A stretch of DNA of 34,169 nucleotides, from the NCBI GenBank assembly GCA_947624865.1, contig CANQMH010000012.1, positions 1 to 34,169 on the forward strand, written 5' to 3'. This document shows, one piece after another, positions 16,301 to 22,984 of this stretch. The number at the start of each line of letters is the position of its first letter. Position 1 is the stretch's first letter. The translations under genes were made by a program, and so were the position numbers. The DNA is from an uncultured Clostridia bacterium. GTDB lineage: Bacteria; Bacillota; Clostridia; Oscillospirales; Acutalibacteraceae. The notes under the pieces are model-generated. The model ran no database searches. It saw only the letters and a program-made list of their open reading frames with translations, and was not told where the DNA came from.

Positions 16301-18336
16301 CTTCAGTAGCAAGACCTATTTCTGCTAAAATAGCTGCTTATAAAGCTGCTAACATATCCTCTGATAAAGTTGCTTATATTGTTTCTGTACAAGCAGATGA
16401 TACGGTTGATAATAATCTTGTTGAGAGATATATTTATGACCAGGACGGTACATTCATTACTAAAGGTGAACCGAGTGACTTTATCGAAAGACCCGAAGGT
16501 GAGGATCAGACCGATGCCTACAAAGCAGTAGTGGATGCCGGTTTAGTGGGTGCTTATACTGAAATAACATATGAAAGCAAAGTTGATAATCTTGTTGACG
16601 GTCGTTGGTACTATCGCACGACGCCAACAGTTACGGCAGATGTTAAATATCAGAAAAGTAATGATGGAGAGGAATGGACTGATGCTCCTGTAACAGACGC
16701 TAATGTTGCTTCTATCAATGGAGATACATCGGTAACCTTTGAATCTACTGGTCAGGAAGCATCACTTGTTGCAAAACCTCTTAAAGACTACGTATTTTCC
16801 GGATGGGCAACTGTTGATGCAAACGATAACTATCGTGAACTTACTACAGATATGGGAAGTTCGTTTACAACCTTAGTTGATAATGATACCCACTATGTAG
16901 CAAGATATGTTAAAGCTACAGCAGGTCAGCTTGTTTTAACTCATGGAAAATTTGCTGGTCCTGACGCAAAAGGCGGAGTTGGCTATTATACAATTTCAGC
17001 TAAAATTAATCGCGCAGGAAGTTCTTCACAAACCGTAACAGGTACAGGCACAGGCGCTACAGGTCAGTCCATAATTCTGAAGAATATTTCATCATCTGAT
17101 ACAAGTATTGAGATAACTTTAACGACAACCCCGTCAGGTGATAATACTTTCCGTTACTGGTATGGTGAGTCAGAAGATGGATATAAAATTCTTGATGAAT
17201 CTGCTTTTGGCGAAACTGGAGTTCAAACTCACACATTTACAGTTCCTGTATCTGATCTATTTACAGATGGATTACAAACTGTAACTCAGTTGGACTATTA
17301 TTCAGATATAACACCTATTTCAAGAGCATACCAGCTTACATACAATTACACTGACCGTTTTGGTAATCCAAAATCATATGTAGTTCGTGGTGAACATGAT
17401 GGACAGTACTATGCTGATAATCATAATTCATGGGCTCCTACTGAGGAACTTATTTACAAAAATGCTCCTGCAATTGATGACCTTTACAAAGACTGTAAGT
17501 GGATTGTAACAGAAACTTCAATTGACGGTACTTTTGCAACGCTTGAAGCAGTTCAGGATGAGAAAAAATACACGGTACAAATTAAAACATCAGCAGATGG
17601 CGTATTTGATACATATAGTCTTCCACTGAATAGTTATGTACAGAAGGCGGGAGAGTTCTACGTTGTTCCAGAAACATCAGGAGATAAGGAATTTTCTTAT
17701 TGGAGCGTTACAGAAGACGGCAAGGAAGTTGCAAGACATTATAGCAGATACTTTACCCTCAAAGTTGCAGGCAATTATGTAATCGAGCCTGTATACGGTG
17801 CTGAAGTGAAGGATGACTTGTATATTTCTGATGCACAGTACTCACGCGAACAATATACCGACAGCACTGGTACTCATGATTATGTTTATGCAGACTTCAT
17901 TATTGCATTCTTGTCTTCTGATGGTACGCTTTTAAATGCAAGCCCAGATTCTAAGTCAGGTATTCTTGTTGAAGTAGATAGAAGTACCGTTCTTACTGAT
18001 GATGATATAAGAAATGGTGCTGATTATAGCAATAAAAATTTTGAGAGTTCAGATAATGATTTGAAAAATATTGCTAAGGGTTCAGATTCAAAGACTACTT
18101 ATAATTATAACGAATCCACTGAAAGAACTGTATTTAACTTCATAGCTGACAATACTAAGTATAATAATATGAACAGACTTGATTATTTCGTTAAATTTGG
18201 TAATACTGAGAATAACCGTAAGTTAGTTTTGAAAGCGTATTATTATGTAATTATCAACGAAGAAGTTAAATTAAGCGATCCTGTTTACTTCAATTTCTAT
18301 GACATTGGAACTCAATCTGCTGATACAGGCGAATAA
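13318..18336 (+). CDS. Giant secreted multidomain protein with InlB-type B-repeats
   Basis: The 1672-aa protein begins with a basic region and a signal peptide ending near STNA (about residue 49). Residues about 52-135 form an aromatic-rich module starting YIYFVKPSNW, which could be a carbohydrate-binding-like beta-sandwich but is not identified with confidence. B-repeat-like modules follow, marked by FVGWY near 259, FAGWYTN near 352, FSGWA near 1159, FRYWY near 1278 and FSYWS near 1459. A divergent B-repeat with YGTVSPASKTVYEGDSL lies near 482-560. No LPXTG signal, dockerin, C-terminal membrane segment or enzyme motif is seen, so it may be released or held non-covalently. The start at 13318 has GGAGG 8 bases upstream; a GTG at 13360 has an equally good site. 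Codon use differs from its neighbours, with many T-ending codons such as GGT and GCT. Confidence 0.85.
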   Translation: MKQLKFNSGYGGKEVKTTIKRVSKRTLSIVLTILISMSTMLIGMVSTNAVIDNSGYIYFVKPSNWTSSYVEFMVGHSSFSRGYDMKLVPNTDNLYACQADNWGDATEFAFFNTSGHWDDENSTISHRSAYADNYTAVKSGYNLTSKQYFLAKPTTDSSGKANKGAAITMSKFGTAITSLNNTQTFGVRTAGVDSDSYTAPSSSPATVSLSGYYFSSSYNSTTSRTASVSKSSPTNSNTASIGYLAKVTLSYSNLDSNYQFVGWYNSNSVQLSASASYTYYPTAATTVYAHFKKLNYDVSAQARYQDYDPNTDKYKAIANAPSSVGTATANPTSVKKGTSTTLSANVVNPNYEFAGWYTNSACSGDSISSNLTHSAIPTGDVTYYALFKEKKPDKYDLSVQNADTVTVTAKYNNTTVAEGQTISKLVPAGATVTVNISGIPNDKKCTVSVNDGNVSVTGSGSSYTFTMPDANATVVVTLADKQKYTVTAKSNNNSYGTVSPASKTVYEGDSLTVTATAKSGYTFKEWTASGVTLSQKTNKSLTLTNINSDIKLTANFIQETGTLKSGLHLVYGTNSANTPANMTSNLSVYELSDKKFVARIPAGTLKKNTDYYFALSSSTKYSEMYWQGWQADGGTKTDDYAGKVLVKTDYPDDIAVSVVSNSEKATGGTHYFHYGHFKINSDIVESITIVVGEDDGKGNVKEPHYEVVPIFETVPDGSAAVYVKDGTVASSAKTTSIYGETTIKQNDGITLKRTSADYRLYFAKEGSIFDVTTTLGSTYKDKYFVYAYVVNGDSYYLAEEGSTDGEYSAEIPVEAGEDTLEITPIYYVKDCKTEGKYITVYVDLKDTDIDDWDETLAGYSSYLDSVHGDGDLPGQPLLYNDALDKYFCRVAKNIDGTDISGITFNNYNTDTVHKELFPQSGYEQTYDYAAFENVNSLGIEVVEFDIHPRTSSTTNKSIVDSEEPFDYETYEQNNGWDTYTNINGEQSDPLGNPVTSVARPISAKIAAYKAANISSDKVAYIVSVQADDTVDNNLVERYIYDQDGTFITKGEPSDFIERPEGEDQTDAYKAVVDAGLVGAYTEITYESKVDNLVDGRWYYRTTPTVTADVKYQKSNDGEEWTDAPVTDANVASINGDTSVTFESTGQEASLVAKPLKDYVFSGWATVDANDNYRELTTDMGSSFTTLVDNDTHYVARYVKATAGQLVLTHGKFAGPDAKGGVGYYTISAKINRAGSSSQTVTGTGTGATGQSIILKNISSSDTSIEITLTTTPSGDNTFRYWYGESEDGYKILDESAFGETGVQTHTFTVPVSDLFTDGLQTVTQLDYYSDITPISRAYQLTYNYTDRFGNPKSYVVRGEHDGQYYADNHNSWAPTEELIYKNAPAIDDLYKDCKWIVTETSIDGTFATLEAVQDEKKYTVQIKTSADGVFDTYSLPLNSYVQKAGEFYVVPETSGDKEFSYWSVTEDGKEVARHYSRYFTLKVAGNYVIEPVYGAEVKDDLYISDAQYSREQYTDSTGTHDYVYADFIIAFLSSDGTLLNASPDSKSGILVEVDRSTVLTDDDIRNGADYSNKNFESSDNDLKNIAKGSDSKTTYNYNESTERTVFNFIADNTKYNNMNRLDYFVKFGNTENNRKLVLKAYYYVIINEEVKLSDPVYFNFYDIGTQSADTGE

Positions 18337-18421
18337 TTGTGATTATCGTATTTACCCGATTATTTTCTTAACTTTTTAAATGCTCCATAATAAAGTAAAA
18401 TTTTCATTTATTAAAAAATAC

Positions 18422-18450
18422 TTGAATTAAATTTTCTTTTATGGTATTAT
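18422..18450 (+). promoter_or_regulatory. Promoter of the 48-aa peptide gene
   Basis: TTGAAT (18422-18427) and TATTAT (18445-18450) are 17 bases apart, about 50 bases before the peptide start. The rest of the 162-base gap after the giant gene shows no strong terminator. Confidence 0.6.
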
Positions 18451-18498
18451 CGTCATTATTAAATGCTGTTATCAAGTATTGGGTAAAGGAGGTATAAT

Positions 18499-18645
18499 AT
18501 GAAAAAAACATATTTTGAACCAATCATTGAGATTCAGAAATTTTCTTTTGAAGAAATTCTCGCTGGAAATTTGCCTGAAAGCGCTGGCGATCCTGAGGGC
18601 GAGATCAGCTCAGACGGCGGAGACGGCGGAGAAGGAGATATCTAA
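18499..18645 (+). CDS. 48-aa peptide, possible modified-peptide (RiPP) precursor
   Basis: The gene is short but well supported. An AGGAGG site lies 7-8 bases before the ATG, a promoter lies upstream and a hairpin follows. The product starts MKKTYFEPIIEIQKF, continues EEILAGNLPESAGD and ends in an acidic Gly-rich tail, ISSDGGDGGEGDI. It has no cysteine and no hydrophobic signal peptide. The N-terminal YxxPxI pattern resembles the YxxPxL recognition motif in leaders of lasso peptides of Firmicutes, including the phosphorylated one paeninodin. A G23-to-D31 spacing would allow a nine-residue ring, but the usual Thr before the cleavage site is absent. I infer a precursor or substrate peptide. The function is unproven, and a small acidic regulatory protein is an alternative. 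Confidence 0.72.
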   Translation: MKKTYFEPIIEIQKFSFEEILAGNLPESAGDPEGEISSDGGDGGEGDI

Positions 18646-18664
18646 TATCTTAATTTTCATTGAT

Positions 18665-18692
18665 TATGGGGCAAACCTTGCTTTGCCCCATA
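18665..18692 (+). terminator. Hairpin between the peptide and LRR-dockerin genes
   Basis: TATGGGGCAAA (18665-18675) pairs perfectly with TTTGCCCCATA (18682-18692) around CCTTGC. A TTTT follows only after a short gap, so it may be a leaky terminator or a transcript-stabilising hairpin that keeps peptide mRNA in excess. Confidence 0.65.
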
Positions 18693-18714
18693 ACTGTTTT
18701 AATGAGGTTTTATT

Positions 18715-19572
18715 ATGGTAAAAAAATTCACTTTAATTTTTATTTCAGCAATTACTTTATTTTCTATTGCAACTTTTCAAACATTTGCAGAAACATATTT
18801 TGTATATGATCACTTTACTTTTTCAAAAAACGGTACAGATACAATTTCTATAGCTGAATATGATAATTATGATAAGGACATGGTTGTTCCGTCATCTATT
18901 TTAGGCGATACAGTTACTGCTATTAGCTTTGGCGCATTTATGGATAATACATTTATTGAAACTGCATTATTGCCTGACACAGTAACTTCTATCGGTGCTT
19001 CAGCTTTTAACAGAGCTTATAATTTGGTTTCTATTAATGTTCCAGTTAATTGTGAGTTTGTTGATGAAGGTGCATTTCAAAATTGTACATCATTAAATAC
19101 AGTCGATATTCAAGGACAGCTTACTGCAATAAATAACCAGACATTTTATAACTGTACCTCACTTGAAGTGATAACACTTCCGTCGACTGTTGAAACAATT
19201 AATAATTTTGCTTTTTCAGACTGTACATCTCTTAAATCTGTTACAATTCCTAAAGCCACAACATCTATTGCATCAAATGCTTTTTTGAATTGTCCTAATT
19301 TGACAATTTATGGATATGCCGATTCTTACGCTCAGCAGTATGCTGAAGAAAATAACATTCCGTTTGAGGCAATTAAAGAATATGAGCTTGGTGATGTTGA
19401 CCTTGACGGAAATCTAAATGTTATGGACGCTACTTTAATTCAGCGCTATTGTGCAAGTATTGATACTTTGAGTGCTGAAGCATTAGCTGTTGCAGATTTT
19501 AACGGTGACGGCGTTATCAATGTAATTGATGCAACTGCTATTCAAATGATGCTTGCAGGTCTTGCAAGCTAA
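18715..19572 (+). CDS. Secreted BspA-type leucine-rich-repeat protein with type I dockerin
   Basis: The 285-aa protein has a signal peptide ending near TFAETY (residue 25). About five BspA-like leucine-rich repeats follow between residues 60 and 200, marked by recurrent AFxxCTSL...I.LPxTVxxIxxxAF units. Residues 226-283 form a type I dockerin with two calcium loops, GDVDLDGNLNVMDA (D227, D229, D231, N235, D238) and ADFNGDGVINVIDA (D261, N263, D265, N269, D272). The dockerin should dock the protein onto a cohesin scaffold outside the cell; no cohesin is encoded here. LRR domains of this class bind proteins or peptides. The ATG at 18715 has a GAGG site 8 bases upstream. It lies between the small peptide and the kinase gene. 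Confidence 0.93.
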   Translation: MVKKFTLIFISAITLFSIATFQTFAETYFVYDHFTFSKNGTDTISIAEYDNYDKDMVVPSSILGDTVTAISFGAFMDNTFIETALLPDTVTSIGASAFNRAYNLVSINVPVNCEFVDEGAFQNCTSLNTVDIQGQLTAINNQTFYNCTSLEVITLPSTVETINNFAFSDCTSLKSVTIPKATTSIASNAFLNCPNLTIYGYADSYAQQYAEENNIPFEAIKEYELGDVDLDGNLNVMDATLIQRYCASIDTLSAEALAVADFNGDGVINVIDATAIQMMLAGLAS

Positions 19573-19590
19573 GTTGAGTTTATTTAGCTT

Positions 19591-19624
19591 AACAGGCTCA
19601 CAATAAGTGAGCCTGTTATTTTTC
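19591..19624 (+). terminator. Terminator after the LRR-dockerin gene
   Basis: AACAGGCTCAC and GTGAGCCTGTT pair perfectly around AATAA and are followed by ATTTTT. The T run abuts the ribosome site of the kinase gene, so kinase expression needs read-through or an unseen promoter. Confidence 0.82.
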
Positions 19625-19634
19625 GGAGGATTTT

Positions 19635-20339
19635 ATGAAATATCTGATTGCTGATTTTGTAACTGAGTTTACACCGCAGTTTAATTATCTTTTAAATCTT
19701 GCAAAACCATTTGAATATTTCGGAAATCGGCAGACGGATATTGTGCTTGATGTAAAATCCGATTATATTGAAAAACTCTGTTCTAAAATGGTAACAGGAA
19801 CGACTCTTGGTCAGGCTGAAGAATTTGCCTATGCAGCAGCGTTTAATAAAAAAATAATTAAGCATAACGCAATTTTTGTTCATTCCTCTGCGGTAGCTTA
19901 TGAAGGCAGAGCATATCTTTTTGCCGCAGGTACAGGAATTGGCAAGTCAACTCATACAAAATTGTGGCAAAAGGCGTTTGGAGATAAGGTGCGCATAATT
20001 AACGATGATAAGCCTGTTGTTAGAATTTACGAAGATAAATGTATCGCATACGGCACGCCGTTTGACGGCGGAAGCGGCATTGCAAACAATGACTCTGCAC
20101 CATTACAGGCAATAGTATTTCTTGAAAGAGGAGAATGTAATTCAATCCGCAAAGCAGAAACTTCCGAAATTCTTAAAAATTTATATTTTTCAACAACTCA
20201 TTTTGTAAGCAGAGAGGTTGCAGATTCGATGCTTACAAATTTTGAGATGCTGATAAATCACGCTGATTTTTATATTCTCACATGTAATACAGACATTTCG
20301 GCAGCGTATATTGCAAAAGATGCAATTGTGCCGAGGTAA
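19635..20339 (+). CDS. HprK-fold small kinase (HPr kinase-like), role unknown
   Basis: The 234-aa protein resembles the catalytic half of HPr kinase/phosphorylase. It has an N-terminal His-Ser stretch FVHSSAVAYEGRAYLF, then the P-loop GTGIGKST (99-106) and an acidic pair D124-D125 in IINDDKPVV, matching the ADD of HprK. The HprK signature (RGIGIIN) and the N-terminal HprK domain are absent, so it is not the classical enzyme, which is encoded separately at 24766. Relatives of this small type occur beside peptide clusters: the ScmC protein of SynChlorMet cassettes, and kinases that phosphorylate lasso peptides. I infer a Ser/Thr or peptide kinase acting on the 48-aa product. The ATG at 19635 has GGAGG 7 bases upstream. 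It is the last plus-strand gene before the convergent DUF4363 gene. Confidence 0.78.
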   Translation: MKYLIADFVTEFTPQFNYLLNLAKPFEYFGNRQTDIVLDVKSDYIEKLCSKMVTGTTLGQAEEFAYAAAFNKKIIKHNAIFVHSSAVAYEGRAYLFAAGTGIGKSTHTKLWQKAFGDKVRIINDDKPVVRIYEDKCIAYGTPFDGGSGIANNDSAPLQAIVFLERGECNSIRKAETSEILKNLYFSTTHFVSREVADSMLTNFEMLINHADFYILTCNTDISAAYIAKDAIVPR

Positions 20340-20382
20340 AAATATATTTGTTTGTCAGTTTAAATTTTTTTATATAAAGTAA

Positions 20383-20763
20383 TTATAATAAATTTTCTAA
20401 ATATGGGAACTCACTTTCTTTTAGGGATGTGAGTTCTTTTTTTACTCCTGCACTTTCGGCAAAGTACAAATCTGTGCTTGAGTTTTCTGCATATGAGCGC
20501 ATTTTTGAAATATTAATTCCTATACTGTCAACATAGTCGTGAATGAGCAGCATATTAATGCTTTCGGCACTCTCATTCCATTCTTTTTCAATATTTTTGC
20601 AAAGCTCAATTGCTTTTTTATAATCATTATTTACCATAAGCTCGTCTGATTCCTCTATTTTTGAAACAATTAAATCTGTTTTTGCGCTTACATACCCCAA
20701 TTCAATTCCTGAAATAACTGCGGCAAAAAGCAAAAATATAACAGCAATATAAATTCTTTTCAT
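20383..20763 (-). CDS. DUF4363 family membrane-anchored protein
   Basis: The 126-aa protein has one N-terminal membrane segment (MKRIYIAVIFLLFAAVISGI) and an extracytoplasmic helical domain with NNDYKKAIELCKNIEKEWNE and NMLLIHDYVDSIGINISKM, matching DUF4363 proteins of clostridia. These are commonly found beside DUF421 genes, as here, where the start lies 3 bases after the DUF421 stop. The biochemical function is not known to me. Placement next to the germinant receptor operon suggests a spore-membrane role, which is inference only. Confidence 0.8.
   Translation of the reverse strand: MKRIYIAVIFLLFAAVISGIELGYVSAKTDLIVSKIEESDELMVNNDYKKAIELCKNIEKEWNESAESINMLLIHDYVDSIGINISKMRSYAENSSTDLYFAESAGVKKELTSLKESEFPYLENLL
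20407..20443 (+). terminator. Terminator for the kinase gene, inside a convergent gene
   Basis: GAACTCAC pairs with GTGAGTTC over a 14-base loop, followed by seven T's. The site lies within the 3' end of the opposite-strand DUF4363 gene. Confidence 0.5.
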
Positions 20764-20766
20764 ACT

Positions 20767-21438
20767 CTATTTTTCTTTCCTCACAATATTGTATTTTCCG
20801 AGTGCGTCAAGCGTCATAAGAAATACGTCTGAGATATTTGTATTTTCTTCCTTTAATATTGAAAACACATCTTCTGTTTTTTTGCCGCACAACTCAAGCG
20901 AATTATCAAGAATTTTTCCGTCGCTTACAACTACGGTTTCAATTTTATTTTCACGTATTTTTATGCCGAAATCCTGCGCGTTCGGTTTTCTGTTCTGAGG
21001 TTTTTCAAGAACGCTCACATTTCCGTTAGTCTCTACAATACAGTATTGAACCTCCTCAATAGAAAAAACATTCTGCTGTCTTAGCTGAACACATAAGTCC
21101 TCTGTTGTAAGCCTCAGTCTTTTCATCTCTTTTTGCAGTATCTGACCGTCGCGTATAACAACAATAGGACTGCCGCATAACAGCTTTCTGAATTTTACGC
21201 TTTTCATCATAAATACGCTTGCCGCTATTTCAAGAGATACCAGTATAAGTACGGGAATTATTCCGCTTAACAGAGGCTGTGATGTATTTTGCATTGGAAT
21301 TGCGGCAATATCAGATATTACAAGTGTAATAACAAGCTCGCTTGGCTGCATATCGCTTATCTGTCTTTTTCCCATCAGTCTAACTGCAAGGATTATAAAT
21401 GCATAAAGCAAAACAGTACGAATTATAGAAATTAACAT
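20767..21438 (-). CDS. DUF421 (YetF-type) membrane protein
   Basis: The 223-aa protein starts MLISIIRTVLLYAFIILAVR. It has about three membrane segments in the first 80 residues, the family motif LMGKRQISDMQPSELVITLV, and a soluble C-terminal domain with SPIVVIRDGQILQKEMKRLR and LTTEDLCVQLRQQNVFSIEE. The ATG at 21438 is chosen because it gives the normal YetF length and has a GGTGAT site; a 78-residue longer frame would run into the divergent gerA start. DUF421 proteins include spore inner-membrane proteins of Bacillus (YetF, 2Duf). It forms a two-gene unit with DUF4363 and is divergent from the germination operon. Confidence 0.88.
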   Translation of the reverse strand: MLISIIRTVLLYAFIILAVRLMGKRQISDMQPSELVITLVISDIAAIPMQNTSQPLLSGIIPVLILVSLEIAASVFMMKSVKFRKLLCGSPIVVIRDGQILQKEMKRLRLTTEDLCVQLRQQNVFSIEEVQYCIVETNGNVSVLEKPQNRKPNAQDFGIKIRENKIETVVVSDGKILDNSLELCGKKTEDVFSILKEENTNISDVFLMTLDALGKYNIVRKEK

Positions 21439-21529
21439 TTTATCACCAATTTTAATATTTGCATAAATTGTGTGCATATTCTGCGGAATAATTAAAACTG
21501 ACGTGTAAATGCTAATTATTGGTGATATG

Positions 21530-22984
21530 ATGTATAATTCTTTATCAGAAAATATAAAAACTTTAAAAAAGCTGTTTGCAAATTCTGCTGATTTAACCGT
21601 AAGAGAAATGCTATTAAACGGAACAAGCACTGTAAATGCGGCGATAATTACAATCGAGGGAATGTGCAGCAAAGAAGTAATTGCACTGTCGGTAATTAAT
21701 CCGCTTTTATCGTTTGATTTCGGAGTTCAAACTTCTGATGAGATAATTGATGAAATAAAACGTTCTGTTCTGACATCAAGCGAGATAGTGGAATTTGAAA
21801 CGCTGAAAGAGGCAGTAACTTTTTCTACTTCTGGTTTTGCGGTACTTGCGGTTGACGGAACAGACAGAATGCTCGCAATAGGCGTTCAGGGATTTTCTTT
21901 CAGAGGAGTAAGCGAACCTGAGAGCGAAGTGGTTCAGAGGGGCTCAAGAGAAGGCTTTACCGAGCCGCTCAGAATTAATATGACGCTTATACGCCGCCGA
22001 ATAAAAAGTCCTGACCTTGTGTTTGAAACCGTAACAGTAGGTTCAAACTCAAATACTCAGCTGATGCTTTGCTATCTTCAGAAGAGTGTTTCGCCCGAAT
22101 TGCTCAATAAAATAAGAAAACGGCTTGACGAATGTAACCTCAATACGGTGCTTGCGTCGGGATATTTGTCGGAATATCTTGAAGACAGCAATGCCAAATC
22201 AATTTTTTCGGGAGTCGGAATATCAGAAAGACCCGATACCGTCTGCGGAAAGCTGACAGAGGGGAGAGTAGCAATACTTGTTGACGGAACACCTGCCGTA
22301 ATAATAGTTCCGCATTTATTTGTTGAGGAATTTCAAAGCGTAGATGACTACTCAAACCGTCCGTATTATGCGACTTTTATCAGAATACTGAAATATCTCT
22401 CATTTTTTATAGCGGTATTCCTGCCCGGCATATATACTGCATTTGCACAGTTTCATCCCGAATATTTTCCAACAGGGCTTTTAATTAAAACCTCCGAATC
22501 AATAGCACAAACACCGCTGCCTGTATTGCTTGAAGTTATTTTGATAACCTTTGTTTACGAGATAATGAGAGAGGCGGGTCTAAGAATTCCAAAGCCGCTC
22601 GGACACGCAGTCAGCATAGTCGGCGCTCTTGTAATAGGAGAAAGCGCCGTAAGCGCGGGAATAATCAGTTCGTCAACACTTATGGTTGTGGCAACTGCGG
22701 CAATATGCAGTTATGTTACATCTGCGCTTTATCCGCCGATAATGATACTAAGATTCATATTTGTAATAATAGGCGGGATTTTCGGTCTATGGGGAATTGT
22801 GCTGACAACCTGTATTGTTCTCATAAATATGTGCTCAAAAACATCTATCGGTGTTCCGTATATGTCGTCGCTTGCGCCTTTCTCACTCAGAAGTATGCGC
22901 GATGTTTTCATCAGAGCCGACTGGAAAAGCCTTGCTAAACGTACTATTAAGGTGCAAAAATTCCCCGAAACGGAGGATGTATAA
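21530..22984 (+). CDS. Germinant receptor A subunit (GerAA/SpoVAF family)
   Basis: The 484-aa protein has a large soluble N-terminal half followed by about five membrane segments from residue 290 on. Family motifs are VDGTDRMLAIGVQGF, a GSREGFTEPLRINMTLIRRR stretch (the classic RGSREGF...N..L.RRRI), and VDGTPAVIIVPHLFVEEFQS, then membrane helices with MREAGLRIPKPLGHAVSIVG. GerAA oligomerises in the inner spore membrane and starts germination on nutrient sensing. The ATG at 21530 is preferred over one at 21527 because of its spacing from GGTGAT. The stop overlaps gerAB (TAATG). Confidence 0.94.
   Translation: MYNSLSENIKTLKKLFANSADLTVREMLLNGTSTVNAAIITIEGMCSKEVIALSVINPLLSFDFGVQTSDEIIDEIKRSVLTSSEIVEFETLKEAVTFSTSGFAVLAVDGTDRMLAIGVQGFSFRGVSEPESEVVQRGSREGFTEPLRINMTLIRRRIKSPDLVFETVTVGSNSNTQLMLCYLQKSVSPELLNKIRKRLDECNLNTVLASGYLSEYLEDSNAKSIFSGVGISERPDTVCGKLTEGRVAILVDGTPAVIIVPHLFVEEFQSVDDYSNRPYYATFIRILKYLSFFIAVFLPGIYTAFAQFHPEYFPTGLLIKTSESIAQTPLPVLLEVILITFVYEIMREAGLRIPKPLGHAVSIVGALVIGESAVSAGIISSSTLMVVATAAICSYVTSALYPPIMILRFIFVIIGGIFGLWGIVLTTCIVLINMCSKTSIGVPYMSSLAPFSLRSMRDVFIRADWKSLAKRTIKVQKFPETEDV

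Noticed and set aside
18337-18421. Terminator after the giant gene
   Set aside because: Only a weak ATCG/CGAT pairing is visible, not enough to call; read-through to the peptide gene is possible.
18515-18721. Frame of 68 codons overlapping the small peptide gene
   Set aside because: It has no start signal. The 48-aa frame at 18499 has a strong ribosome site, promoter and sensible composition.
21439-21529. Sigma-G type promoters in the divergent gerA/DUF421 gap
   Set aside because: Some GCATA- and GAATA-like boxes occur, but no pair has both the right sequence and spacing.
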